A DNA stretch of 64,000 nucleotides from Cupriavidus basilensis (GTDB lineage: Bacteria > Pseudomonadota > Gammaproteobacteria > Burkholderiales > Burkholderiaceae). Below the pieces are notes generated by a model that saw nothing but the letters and a program-made list of their open reading frames with translations, searched no databases and was not told the DNA's origin. Below are positions 7,989 through 15,588 of the stretch, piece by piece (the first letter of the stretch is position 1; each line of letters begins with the position of its first letter). The stretch is from positions 806,001 to 870,000 of the forward strand of contig NZ_CP010536.1 in assembly GCF_000832305.1 (NCBI RefSeq). Reading direction: 5' to 3'. A program made the translations under genes and the position numbers.

Positions 7989-8258
7989 TTACTTGCGCTT
8001 GACGAAGGTGGACATGTCGTCGATGACGGTCCTGGCATAGGACACGGCCAGGTCGATGGCATCGTGCGGTGTGCGCGCGACGTGCTCGAGCAATGGTGGC
8101 ACCAGCCTGAGCGAGCCGCTGTCGCCGCTGACCTGCGTGATGGTCACGGTGGCGAGAAAGCTCGCCCGTGCGAGTTCGTCATTGGCGCTTTCGTCGAGCG
8201 AGCGGCGTACATTGGCCGAGACCTTGAATCCCTTGTAGATCGCATGATTTTGAGGCAT
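7989..8258 (-). CDS. hypothetical protein (89 aa)
   Basis: An 89-residue protein starting MPQNHAIYKGFKVSANVRR, with a strong AAAGGAG Shine-Dalgarno. It shows an N-terminal strand pair, a central FLATVTITQVSG strand and a C-terminal helix DAIDLAVSYARTVIDDM. The opening YKGF motif also occurs in the tandem paralogues at 4151 and 5047, and the layout (strand, strand, terminal helix) is shared, which suggests distant relationship but does not prove it. Function is unknown. Confidence 0.65.
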   Translation of the reverse strand: MPQNHAIYKGFKVSANVRRSLDESANDELARASFLATVTITQVSGDSGSLRLVPPLLEHVARTPHDAIDLAVSYARTVIDDMSTFVKRK

Positions 8259-8481
8259 GTTGATCTCCTTTCTGCAGCGAGCATACGCTGTTTGCCTGGT
8301 GGCGTCCGATTTACTTGGCGGTGCAATGGCACGTGGTTTTCAACCGGCGGCCGCTGGCGATTTTCCCGCTTCGGCAAAGCGCAGGCACCTCGCGCGATAT
8401 TTCCCTGCATGTTGGAGTAAGCGGGTATGCTGGATCTGCCGCATGGCACGCAATGCAGTAACCCACTCGTGGAGACACACC

Positions 8482-8619
8482 ATGGCCAAAGGTCAATTAC
8501 GCGGCAATCGCGAAACCAAGAAGCCCAAGCAACCCAAGAAGCCGGTCGCACCCGCGGCACCGTTCGGTGCCGTCCAGTCGCGCGTCGGCAATGATGGCGC
8601 AGCAGGCAAGAAGAAGTAA
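8482..8619 (+). CDS. small basic Lys/Pro-rich protein (45 aa)
   Basis: A 45-residue, strongly basic and probably disordered protein (MAKGQLRGNRETKKPKQPKK...AAGKKK). From memory, similar short proteins opening MAKGQ-R-NRE-KKPK are annotated as hypothetical in many proteobacteria, which supports a real gene. A GGAG motif lies upstream of the ATG. The composition suits nucleic-acid or ribosome binding, but that is inference from charge alone. Confidence 0.7.
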   Translation: MAKGQLRGNRETKKPKQPKKPVAPAAPFGAVQSRVGNDGAAGKKK

Positions 8620-8825
8620 TCAAGGTGCGAGTAAAGCGCAAATATTGCGCATCTGAAGTGCAACTGAGACGGAACGTCAGGCTGGACCGCGCCGTCTTGC
8701 GTTGCGGCAAGAAGCCCGGGGTGCCATCGCTACCGGTGTGCTCCCGTTCGGCACCTGACGCTCACCCGCGGCGGTGGCGGTGACAAGCTGCCGCCGGGGC
8801 GTTCTCGAGACACCGGGAGTGCAAG

Positions 8826-9059
8826 ATGAGGCGTGACATGTCCTTCGCGGACCGCGTGCTGACGGCACTGCGCGCTGACAGCCAGGCGATGATGACGGAT
8901 CTCCAGCTCGCCAAGGCGCTGGGCAATGCCGATGCATCCAAGCTCAGCCACCATTTACTGCTGCTTCAGGATTCGGGCCTGGTCGCGAAGACCGCTACCT
9001 CCGGGTGGCGCCTGACCTGGGCCGGCCACGACCGCGCGGAAGCGCGCAGCGTGGCCTAG
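8826..9059 (+). CDS. small winged-helix-like protein
   Basis: A 77-residue protein. Residues 5-50 read as a helix-turn-helix (FADRVLTALRADSQ... LQLAKALGNADASKLSHHLLLLQDSGLV) and residues 55-70 as a wing ending GWRLTWAGHDRAEA. The HLLLLQDSGL and RLTWAGH segments resemble the DUF2513 family of small winged-helix proteins, though this copy is shorter than usual. GGGAG precedes the ATG by 7 nt. A DNA-binding or regulatory role is inferred from the fold only. Confidence 0.65.
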   Translation: MRRDMSFADRVLTALRADSQAMMTDLQLAKALGNADASKLSHHLLLLQDSGLVAKTATSGWRLTWAGHDRAEARSVA

Positions 9060-9170
9060 CAAACAAACCACAGGCCTGAGCGGCCATTTCCAAAAGATGC
9101 TGGCGTGGTTGCGCGGCCTTGCCGTGCCACGTGCACGGTCTGCGCCCGCGGCGGCGTCGCCATGCCGGCG

Positions 9171-10673
9171 TCATTCCTCCTGGAATGCTTCCTCGCGCTT
9201 GGCCTTGATCGACGGCAGGGCAACGATGCAGACCAGCAGCCCGGCTGCGATCAGCAGGCCAAGCGACAACGGACGGGTCAGGAACACGGTGAATGTCCCC
9301 CGCGACAGCAGGAGCGCGCGGCGGAAGTTCTCTTCCATCATCGGCCCCAGCACAAAGCCCAGCAGCAGCGGGGCCGGCTCGCACTTGAGCTTGATGAACA
9401 GGTAGCCGATCACACCGAAGCCAGCCGCGGTGAAGACGTCGAAGGTCTGGTTGTTGACCGAGAACACGCCGATGCAGCAGAACACCAGGATGGCCGGGTA
9501 CAGGTAGCGGTAGGGCACCTGCAGCAGTTTGACCCAGATGCCGATCAGCGGCAGGTTCAGGATGATCAGCATCAGGTTGCCGATCCACATCGAGGCGATC
9601 AGGCCCCAGAACAGCGCGGGGTTGCTGGTCATGACCTGCGGGCCCGGCTGGATGTTGTGGATGGTCATCGCGCCCACCATCAGCGCCATCACGGCGTTGG
9701 GCGGAATGCCCAGCGTCAGTAGCGGGATGAAGGAGGTCTGCGCCGCCGCGTTGTTGGCCGATTCCGGACCCGCCACGCCTTCGATGGCGCCCTTGCCGAA
9801 TTCATGCGAGTACTTGGAAGTCTTCTTCTCCAGCGAATAGGCCGCGAAGGAAGCCAGCGCCGCACCGCCGCCGGGCAGGATCCCCAGGATGGAGCCGAGC
9901 GCGGTACCGCGAAGCACCGCTGGCGCCATGCGCTTGAAGTCCGCTCTCGAGGGCCACAGGTTGCTGACGTGATCGGTGAAGGTTTCGCGGTTTTCCTTCT
10001 GCTCCAGGTTGGCGATGATCTCGGCAAAGCCGAACATGCCCATGGCCAGCGCGACGAAGTCGACGCCATCGGTCAGCTCCGGCACGTCGAACGAGAAGCG
10101 CGCCGCGCCTGAGTTCACGTCGGTGCCGACCAGGCCCAGCAGCAGCCCCAGCACGATCATGGCAACCGCCTTGGGCAGCGAGCCCGAAGCCAGCACCACG
10201 GCGCCGATCAGGCCCAGGCACATCAGCGAGAAATACTCGGCGGGCCCAAACTTGAAGGCCAGTTCCGACAGCGGCGTAGCAAACGCGGCCAGGATCAGCG
10301 TTGCCACGCAGCCGGCGAAGAACGATCCCAGGCCGGCGGTGGCCAGCGCCACCCCTGCTCGCCCTCGCCTGGCCATCTGGTAGCCATCGATGGTGGTCAC
10401 CACCGATGACGATTCACCCGGCAGGTTGACCAGGATGGCGGTGGTGGAACCACCGTACTGGGCGCCGTAGTAAATACCGGCCAGCATGATGAGCGCGGCC
10501 ACCGGCGGCAGCGTGTAAGTCACCGGCAGCAGCATGGCGATGGTCGCCAGTGGCCCGATGCCGGGCAGCACGCCGATCAGCGTTCCCAGCACGCAGCCGA
10601 GAAAGCAGTATCCAACGTTCTGTAGTGTCAGCGCCGTGGAGAACCCAAGGGCCAGGTGTTCGAATAGTTCCAT
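9171..10673 (-). CDS. tctA: TctA-family tripartite tricarboxylate transporter permease
   Basis: A 500-residue large permease subunit of a tripartite tricarboxylate (TTT) transporter, which imports carboxylates across the inner membrane with a periplasmic receptor (TctC/Bug) and a small subunit TctB. The N-terminal FLGCVLGTLIGVLPGIGPLATIAMLLP and the YYGAQYGGSTTAILVNLPGE segment are family signatures, and about a dozen hydrophobic segments run through the protein. GGGAGA precedes the ATG at 10673 by about 8 nt. No tctB or tctC gene adjoins it, so it is an orphan here; the only Bug receptor in the window is 35 kb away (45532-46515). Confidence 0.92.
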   Translation of the reverse strand: MELFEHLALGFSTALTLQNVGYCFLGCVLGTLIGVLPGIGPLATIAMLLPVTYTLPPVAALIMLAGIYYGAQYGGSTTAILVNLPGESSSVVTTIDGYQMARRGRAGVALATAGLGSFFAGCVATLILAAFATPLSELAFKFGPAEYFSLMCLGLIGAVVLASGSLPKAVAMIVLGLLLGLVGTDVNSGAARFSFDVPELTDGVDFVALAMGMFGFAEIIANLEQKENRETFTDHVSNLWPSRADFKRMAPAVLRGTALGSILGILPGGGAALASFAAYSLEKKTSKYSHEFGKGAIEGVAGPESANNAAAQTSFIPLLTLGIPPNAVMALMVGAMTIHNIQPGPQVMTSNPALFWGLIASMWIGNLMLIILNLPLIGIWVKLLQVPYRYLYPAILVFCCIGVFSVNNQTFDVFTAAGFGVIGYLFIKLKCEPAPLLLGFVLGPMMEENFRRALLLSRGTFTVFLTRPLSLGLLIAAGLLVCIVALPSIKAKREEAFQEE

Positions 10674-10947
10674 GAGGCTGTCTCCCTCGCCTGCAGTGAA
10701 ACCCAGGCCGCGCATCTGCGGCAAGGCAGGCACGGCGGTCCAGGCTACGCGCGGTATTTTTTGCGTAGTTGCGCGCGAATCGGAGGAAGCTGGCGCGGTG
10801 CGAGGCCACGCTGGTTTCCGCCACGGATCGTCATCGACAGCAAGCGCGCGCGCTCAGGCGCACCCCAATGGCTTACCAAGCACAGTAGGCGCGAGTGCTT
10901 TCATCCGCCTTTCAGTGACGGCCGCTGCGGGTATGTCCCGATACGTC

Positions 10948-10991
10948 CGAGTGACGCCCGAATGATGCCCGAGTGATGCCCGAGTGATGCC
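10948..10991. repeat. four tandem 11-bp repeats
   Basis: Four head-to-tail copies of CGAGTGATGCC (copies 1 and 2 differ at one base each) lie in the 414-bp gap between the tctA start and the MXKDX gene end. They could be a protein-binding array for the tctA promoter or neutral slippage. Confidence 0.8.
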
Positions 10992-11010
10992 GGAGATTCC
11001 TCGCGCCCGA

Positions 11011-11043
11011 AAAGCAACGCCCCGGACGAAAGCCGGGGCGTTG
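11011..11043 (-). terminator. Rho-independent terminator of the MXKDX operon
   Basis: A perfect 11-bp stem (11015-11025 paired with 11033-11043, 7-nt loop) with a short T run on the minus strand (GCTTTT) lies 45 bp after the stop of the methionine-rich peptide gene. It ends the minus-strand unit 12906 to 11088. Confidence 0.85.
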
Positions 11044-11087
11044 TCACATGGCCTGCCGCTCGCCTGGCAGGCAAGCGGGCGCACAGC

Positions 11088-11363
11088 TTACTGCTTCATC
11101 GAGTCCTTGCCCATGGCGTCCTTGCCCATCGAGCCCTTGCTCATGGCGTCCTTGCTCATGCTGTCCTTGCCCATCTTGTCCTTGCTCATCTTGTCGTGGC
11201 TCTTGCTCATCTTGTCCTTGCTCATGCTGTCCTTGCTCATGCTGTCCTTGGCCATGCTGCTGTCATTGCTCATGGCATCCTTCTTCATGGCGTCCTGGGC
11301 AAAGGCATGGCCCGCAAACAGCATCGTGGTCGAGAGCAGGGTAGCTGCGAAAAGTTTGTTCAT
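11088..11363 (-). CDS. periplasmic methionine-rich MXKDX pentapeptide-repeat protein
   Basis: A 91-residue secreted protein. Residues 1-22 are a signal peptide (cleavage likely after AFA), and the mature 69 residues consist almost wholly of M-x-K-D-x pentads, with 13 methionines nearly all 5 residues apart (26 to 89), plus Lys, Asp and Ser. It matches the 'pentapeptide MXKDX repeat protein' family. It is the last gene of a unit with an MsrP-like molybdoenzyme and a cytochrome b561-like protein (gap of 61 bp to the former). In Azospira suillum a similar methionine-rich peptide, MrpX, is encoded with an MsrP homologue and acts as a sacrificial hypochlorite sink. A similar role here is inferred from composition and context. 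Confidence 0.88.
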   Translation of the reverse strand: MNKLFAATLLSTTMLFAGHAFAQDAMKKDAMSNDSSMAKDSMSKDSMSKDKMSKSHDKMSKDKMGKDSMSKDAMSKGSMGKDAMGKDSMKQ

Positions 11364-11424
11364 GAAGATCTCCTTGGGGTGGTCAGTGTGCAAGCCGGCA
11401 CCATGCCGGCCAATTTCATGCGGA

Positions 11425-12198
11425 TCAGGATCCGCCGAACCAGTTGTATCCCTGGTCTTCCCAGTAACCGCCGGGATACGTGTTGGTGACGTACAGCGCC
11501 ATGATGTGCTTGGGGTTCTTGTAGCCAAGCTTGGTCGGCATGCGCAGTTTCATGGGGAAGCCGTACTTGGGCGGCAGCTTTTCCCCGTCGTAGGTAAAGG
11601 TCAGCAGCGTCTGCGGATGCAGCGCGGTGGGCATGTCGATGCTGGTGAAGTAGTCGTCGGCGCAGCGAAAGCCCACGTACTTTGCGCTGGTGTCGGCACC
11701 CACGCGATGCAGGAATTCCGAGAACGGCGTGCCACCCCACTTGCCGATGGCGCTCCAGCCTTCCACGCAGATATGGCGCGTGACCTGCGAAGTCTGCGGC
11801 AGCGCGTAGAGCTGCTCGAGCGTCCACGGATCCTTGCGCGCCACCATGCCGCCAACTTCCAGCCGGAAGTCGGCGCCATCAACCTCGGGCACTTCGTCCT
11901 CGCCATAGAAGGCATTGAACGGGAACGGCCGGGTGATCATGGACTCCGCGTAGGTGGGCGCGAGCCGCTTGGGGTCGAACAGCCAGCCTTGCACGCGATC
12001 GTTGAAGCGCGATACCGCGGTGAGAAAGCGCTCCACCGAGGCGTCGTCGCTCAGGCTGCAGCCCGTCAGCATCGACAGCCCCCCCAGCGTGATGGCGCGC
12101 TTGGCGAACAGGCGGCGCGATGGCATATCGAGTTCGCGCACGGCGTCTCGCAGGATCAGGCGCCGGTCAAGCGTGGCAATGGGTTTGGACTTGTTCAT
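11425..12198 (-). CDS. MsrP/YedY-like molybdopterin oxidoreductase
   Basis: A 257-residue enzyme of the sulfite oxidase / MsrP (YedY) fold, which holds a molybdopterin cofactor and, in MsrP, reduces methionine sulfoxide in periplasmic proteins. The Mo ligand is Cys144 in RHICVEGWS, followed by the family pattern KYVGF and HPQTLLTF...LPPKYGFPMKLRMPTKLGYKNPKHI. The N-terminus (about 25-47) carries an Arg-Arg pair (SRRLFAKRA) and then LTGC, which reads as a Tat-type signal ending in a lipobox at Cys47, so a membrane-anchored periplasmic enzyme is likely. It is shorter than E. coli MsrP (about 330 aa). Its electron donor is probably the cytochrome b561-like protein encoded just upstream, in place of MsrQ. 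Confidence 0.85.
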   Translation of the reverse strand: MNKSKPIATLDRRLILRDAVRELDMPSRRLFAKRAITLGGLSMLTGCSLSDDASVERFLTAVSRFNDRVQGWLFDPKRLAPTYAESMITRPFPFNAFYGEDEVPEVDGADFRLEVGGMVARKDPWTLEQLYALPQTSQVTRHICVEGWSAIGKWGGTPFSEFLHRVGADTSAKYVGFRCADDYFTSIDMPTALHPQTLLTFTYDGEKLPPKYGFPMKLRMPTKLGYKNPKHIMALYVTNTYPGGYWEDQGYNWFGGS

Positions 12199-12267
12199 GG
12201 CAGTTCTCCGCGATGCGGATCTGTGGATTCGGTCTTTTGGATGCGTTTGCGTGAGTACGGCCGTCGA

Positions 12268-12906
12268 TCAGCGTCCGCGCAGCATGATCAGCAGCGTGCG
12301 CGGCACCAGCGCCACCATGGCCACATGCACCACGATGAACAGCACGATGGCGCTCATGCACACGAAGTGGACCCAGCGCGCCGCGTCATAGCCGCCCATC
12401 AGGTCGCGCAGCAGCGGGAATTGCACCGACTTCCAGATCGCCAGGCCGGACAGCACCGTGACCACGATGACCACCACCACGCCCAGGTACATGGCCTTCT
12501 GGGCCGCGTTGTATTCAGCCAGGTCCGGGTGCGCCAGCCGGCCGCGCAGCGCCGCGGCGATATCGCGCAGCGCGGCGGGCACCGACAACGGCAGGAAGCG
12601 GCGGCGGAACCGTCCGGTGAGGACGTTCATCAACAAGTAGAACAGCCCGTTGGCGACCAGCAGCCACATGGCGGCGAAGTGCCACTGCAGCGCGCCGCCC
12701 AGCCATCCGCCGAGCGTGATGCCCTTGGGGAAATGCAGGCCGAACAGCGGCGACGCGTTATAGATGCGCCAGCCGCTCATCACCATGATGATGACGGCGA
12801 TGGCGTTGAGCCAATGGGTGATGCGCACCCATGCCGGCTGGATGGAGGCGGACCTTTGTCCGCGGCGGCCGTGTGCGGGCCGCGATAGCTGGGAGGCTGT
12901 ATCCAC
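12268..12906 (-). CDS. cytochrome b561-like membrane subunit
   Basis: A 212-residue integral membrane protein with four to five hydrophobic segments and well placed histidines for two b hemes (H31 in WVRITHWLNA, a His in WHFAAMWL, HFVCM and VVHVAMV). It fits the cytochrome b561 / thiosulfate-reductase cytochrome b family that passes quinol electrons to periplasmic enzymes. The start is GTG (12906-12904) with TTGGAG 7 nt upstream. It is the first gene of the unit with the MsrP-like enzyme, 69 bp upstream of it, and is the obvious electron donor. Confidence 0.88.
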   Translation of the reverse strand: MDTASQLSRPAHGRRGQRSASIQPAWVRITHWLNAIAVIIMVMSGWRIYNASPLFGLHFPKGITLGGWLGGALQWHFAAMWLLVANGLFYLLMNVLTGRFRRRFLPLSVPAALRDIAAALRGRLAHPDLAEYNAAQKAMYLGVVVVIVVTVLSGLAIWKSVQFPLLRDLMGGYDAARWVHFVCMSAIVLFIVVHVAMVALVPRTLLIMLRGR

Positions 12907-13288
12907 CGTCTTTCTCCAATGTTCCGTGGCGCTTGCGGGTGCGGCTGCTACGGTTTATGTGCCTTTGTCGACGGTGGTGGCACGAACTTACACGCGGGAT
13001 GGAGATTTTTTCTGGCACGCGGGCACGTCGGCAGCAGGTATCCCCGGGGTCACTCAGCGAGCTCGGCGAGAGAGGGTACGGACTGTTGGGCGACGCATGG
13101 ACGGCTACCCGCACTCTCGACATTAGCACTCCGCCCGCGAGACGCCAAAGGCGATCGATGCCCGCCCCCACGGCCCGCTACAATGCTGGCGGGCCGCGCA
13201 GCCAGCGCTGTCCCACCGCGCGCGGCCCGGCCTGCCCGCAGCCGCATGCCGCCGCCCCGACACCATCCCCGGACCCCAGGATCTCCGC
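12907..13288. other. divergent promoter region, b561 operon / hisN-like gene
   Basis: This 382-bp gap separates two divergent genes and must hold both promoters. On the plus strand TACAAT (13179-13184) is a possible -10 for the phosphatase gene, but no good -35 is seen. No open frame reads as a protein, and I could not identify a convincing stress-sigma promoter for the methionine-rich peptide operon. Confidence 0.4.
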
Positions 13289-14080
13289 ATGCCTTTGACC
13301 GCAGAGCAGCTTATCGAATACATGGACTTCGCCGCAGGCCTCGCTCAGGCCGCCGGCAACGCCAGCCTGCCGTACTTCCGCAGCGCCCCGGCGGTAGAGG
13401 ACAAGGGCGGCCGGCACTTCGACCCGGTCACCGCGGCCGACAAGGCAGCCGAGCGCGCCATGCGCGACCTGATCCTGGCGAAATACCCGGAGCACGGCAT
13501 CCTGGGCGAAGAAGAAGACCGCGTGGCCGGCACCTCGCCGCTGACCTGGGTGCTCGATCCCATCGACGGCACCCGTGCCTTCATCACCGGGCTGCCGCTC
13601 TGGGGCACGCTGATCGCGCTCAACGACGGCCAGCGCCCGGTGATCGGCATCATGGACCAGCCGTTTACGCGCGAGCGGTTCAGCGGCGATGGCAGCCGGG
13701 CATGGCTCAACGGCCAGCCCCTGCGTACCCGGCCGTGCGCCGACCTGGCGCAGGCCAAGCTGATGTGCACCACGCCGGAGATGTTCGAGGACGCGGCGCA
13801 GTTCGCCGCCTTTCGCCGCGTGGCGGACGCCGCCCGCATGCAGCGCTACGGCGGCGATTGCTACGCTTACTGCATGGTCGCGGCGGGCCATGTGGATGCC
13901 GTGGTCGAGGCCGGCCTGAAGGCCTACGACGTGCAGGCGCTGATTCCCATCGTGCAAGGTGCTGGCGGCGTCATGACCAGTTGGACCGGTGGGGATGCGC
14001 AGCAGGGCGGCACCGTGGTGGCCTGCGGCGACCCGCGGCTGCACCAGCAGATAATCGCGCTGCTGAATGCGCCTGCTTGA
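13289..14080 (+). CDS. hisN: HisN-like histidinol-phosphatase / inositol monophosphatase family
   Basis: A 263-residue Mg-dependent phosphatase of the inositol monophosphatase superfamily. Metal-site motifs are all present: DPVTAADKAAE (about 46-56), HGILGEEE (about 70-77), WVLDPIDGTRAFI (about 88-100, the DPIDGT signature) and KAYDVQALIPIV near residue 215 in place of the WDxAA motif. The DPIDGTRAF form and the KAYDVQAL motif fit the HisN branch, which hydrolyses histidinol phosphate, better than true inositol phosphatases. No histidine genes adjoin it, so the exact substrate is inferred. Confidence 0.82.
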   Translation: MPLTAEQLIEYMDFAAGLAQAAGNASLPYFRSAPAVEDKGGRHFDPVTAADKAAERAMRDLILAKYPEHGILGEEEDRVAGTSPLTWVLDPIDGTRAFITGLPLWGTLIALNDGQRPVIGIMDQPFTRERFSGDGSRAWLNGQPLRTRPCADLAQAKLMCTTPEMFEDAAQFAAFRRVADAARMQRYGGDCYAYCMVAAGHVDAVVEAGLKAYDVQALIPIVQGAGGVMTSWTGGDAQQGGTVVACGDPRLHQQIIALLNAPA

Positions 14081-14217
14081 GCACTCCTGTCGCCCGGGGG
14101 CGCCGGCCGGGCTTGCTATCATGCTGGCCGCAACGTCCGGCGCGGAAAAAAAGCGGCCCCGCCAGCACGGCCATCCCGGCCCGGACCTAACCATGCAGTA
14201 GGGAAGAAACCAGAAAC

Positions 14218-15471
14218 ATGATGTCAAACGCTTGCGGCCTAGATTTCGGCACGTCCAATTCCACGGTGGGCTGGTGCCGGCCGGGACAACCCACGCTGTT
14301 GCCGCTCGAAGATGGCAAGCTCACGCTGCCCTCCGTGATCTTTTTCCATTCCGAGGATCCGCTGGTCAGCTACGGCCGCGCCGCGCTTGGCGACTACCTG
14401 GCGGGCTATGAAGGCCGGCTGATGCGTTCGCTCAAGAGCCTGCTCGGCACCTCGATGATGGAGGACAGCACCGAGGTCATGGGGCAGGCCATGCCGTTTC
14501 GCAAGCTGCTCTCGCACTTCATCGGCGAGCTCAAGCAGCGCGCCGAGACGTCGGCCGGCGCCAGCTTCGACAAGGTCGTGCTGGGCCGCCCGGTGTTCTT
14601 CATCGACGAAGACCCCAAGGCCGACCAGCTCGCCGAGCAAACGCTGCGCGAGATCGCGGCGGATGCCGGCTTCAAGGACATCGAGTTCCAGTACGAGCCG
14701 ATCGCCGCGGCCTTCGACTATGAAGCCACGATCGCGCGCGAGGAACTGGTGCTGGTGGCCGACATCGGCGGCGGCACCTCCGACTTCTCGCTGGTGCGCC
14801 TGTCACCCGAGCGGGCCGGCAAGGTCGACCGGCGTGGCGACATCCTGGCCAACGGCGGCGTGCACATCGGCGGCACGGACTTCGACAAGAGCTTGAGCCT
14901 GGCGAGCGTGATGCCGTTCCTGGGCCTGGGCAGCGAGCTGCGCAACGGCAAGGCGATGCCTTCGGGGCAGTATTTCGACCTGGCGAGCTGGCACACCATC
15001 AACCTGGTCTACACCCGCAAGGCGTGGTCGCACGTGATGGACAACTATCGCGATGCCGCCGACAAGGTCAAGCTGGACCGCCTGATCAGCCTGATCAAGC
15101 AGCGCGCCGGCCACTGGCTCGCGATCCAGGTGGAAGCCGCCAAGATCGCCTTGTCGGGCGAGCCGCAGACGCAGCTCGACCTGGGGCGCATCGCCCCTGG
15201 CGAGACCATGGCGATCAGCCGCGCCGACTTTGACCAGTCCATTGCGAAGCTGGTTGGCAAGACCGAGGTCACGGTGCAGGCGTTGTTGCGCGATGCGGGC
15301 GTACAGGCGGATGCGATCGACACCGTATTGTTTACCGGCGGGTCCAGCAGCGTGCCTTTGCTGCGCGAGCGGCTGTCCGAGCTGATCCCGGGGGCGCAGC
15401 GGATCGAGGGCGATCTGTTTGGCGGCATTGGCTCCGGGTTGGCGCTGGATGCCCGGCGCAAGTTCGGATAG
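14218..15471 (+). CDS. yegD: Hsp70-family chaperone-like protein (YegD type)
   Basis: A 417-residue Hsp70/actin-fold ATPase that contains only the nucleotide-binding domain. Phosphate-1 GLDFGTSNS (residues 7-15), phosphate-2 VADIGGGTSDFS (about 180-191) and the adenosine motif LFTGGSSSVP (about 372-381) are intact. It lacks the substrate-binding and lid domains of DnaK, and length and layout match E. coli YegD, whose function is little known. Two ATG codons (14218, 14221) are possible starts. It stands between the hisN-like gene and a ZntB-like gene, followed by a very strong hairpin. Confidence 0.88.
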   Translation: MMSNACGLDFGTSNSTVGWCRPGQPTLLPLEDGKLTLPSVIFFHSEDPLVSYGRAALGDYLAGYEGRLMRSLKSLLGTSMMEDSTEVMGQAMPFRKLLSHFIGELKQRAETSAGASFDKVVLGRPVFFIDEDPKADQLAEQTLREIAADAGFKDIEFQYEPIAAAFDYEATIAREELVLVADIGGGTSDFSLVRLSPERAGKVDRRGDILANGGVHIGGTDFDKSLSLASVMPFLGLGSELRNGKAMPSGQYFDLASWHTINLVYTRKAWSHVMDNYRDAADKVKLDRLISLIKQRAGHWLAIQVEAAKIALSGEPQTQLDLGRIAPGETMAISRADFDQSIAKLVGKTEVTVQALLRDAGVQADAIDTVLFTGGSSSVPLLRERLSELIPGAQRIEGDLFGGIGSGLALDARRKFG

Positions 15472-15494
15472 GCGCCTCGAATCTGGCAGTACCT

Positions 15495-15527
15495 CATGAA
15501 GGCCGGCGCCATGCGCCGGCCTTCATG
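15495..15527 (+). terminator. 15-bp perfect hairpin after yegD
   Basis: A perfect 15-bp inverted repeat (15495-15509 and 15513-15527) with a 3-nt loop lies 23 bp after the yegD stop. No T run follows, so intrinsic termination is unproven; an mRNA-stabilising or Rho-blocking role is equally possible. Confidence 0.55.
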
Positions 15528-15588
15528 CATTCATCCCCGCATGCTAATGTCCCATCTTCGCGAATTCGCGTTTTCGAAGAGGCACCAC

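Noticed and set aside
10984..12888. A 634-codon plus-strand frame across the MXKDX/MsrP/b561 operon
   Set aside because: It is antisense to three genes with clear signals and cofactor motifs.
12907..13060. ECF sigma promoter (GTAA.../CGTC-like pair) ahead of the b561 operon
   Set aside because: The best pair has a spacing of about 13 bp, too short for known SigF-type promoters.
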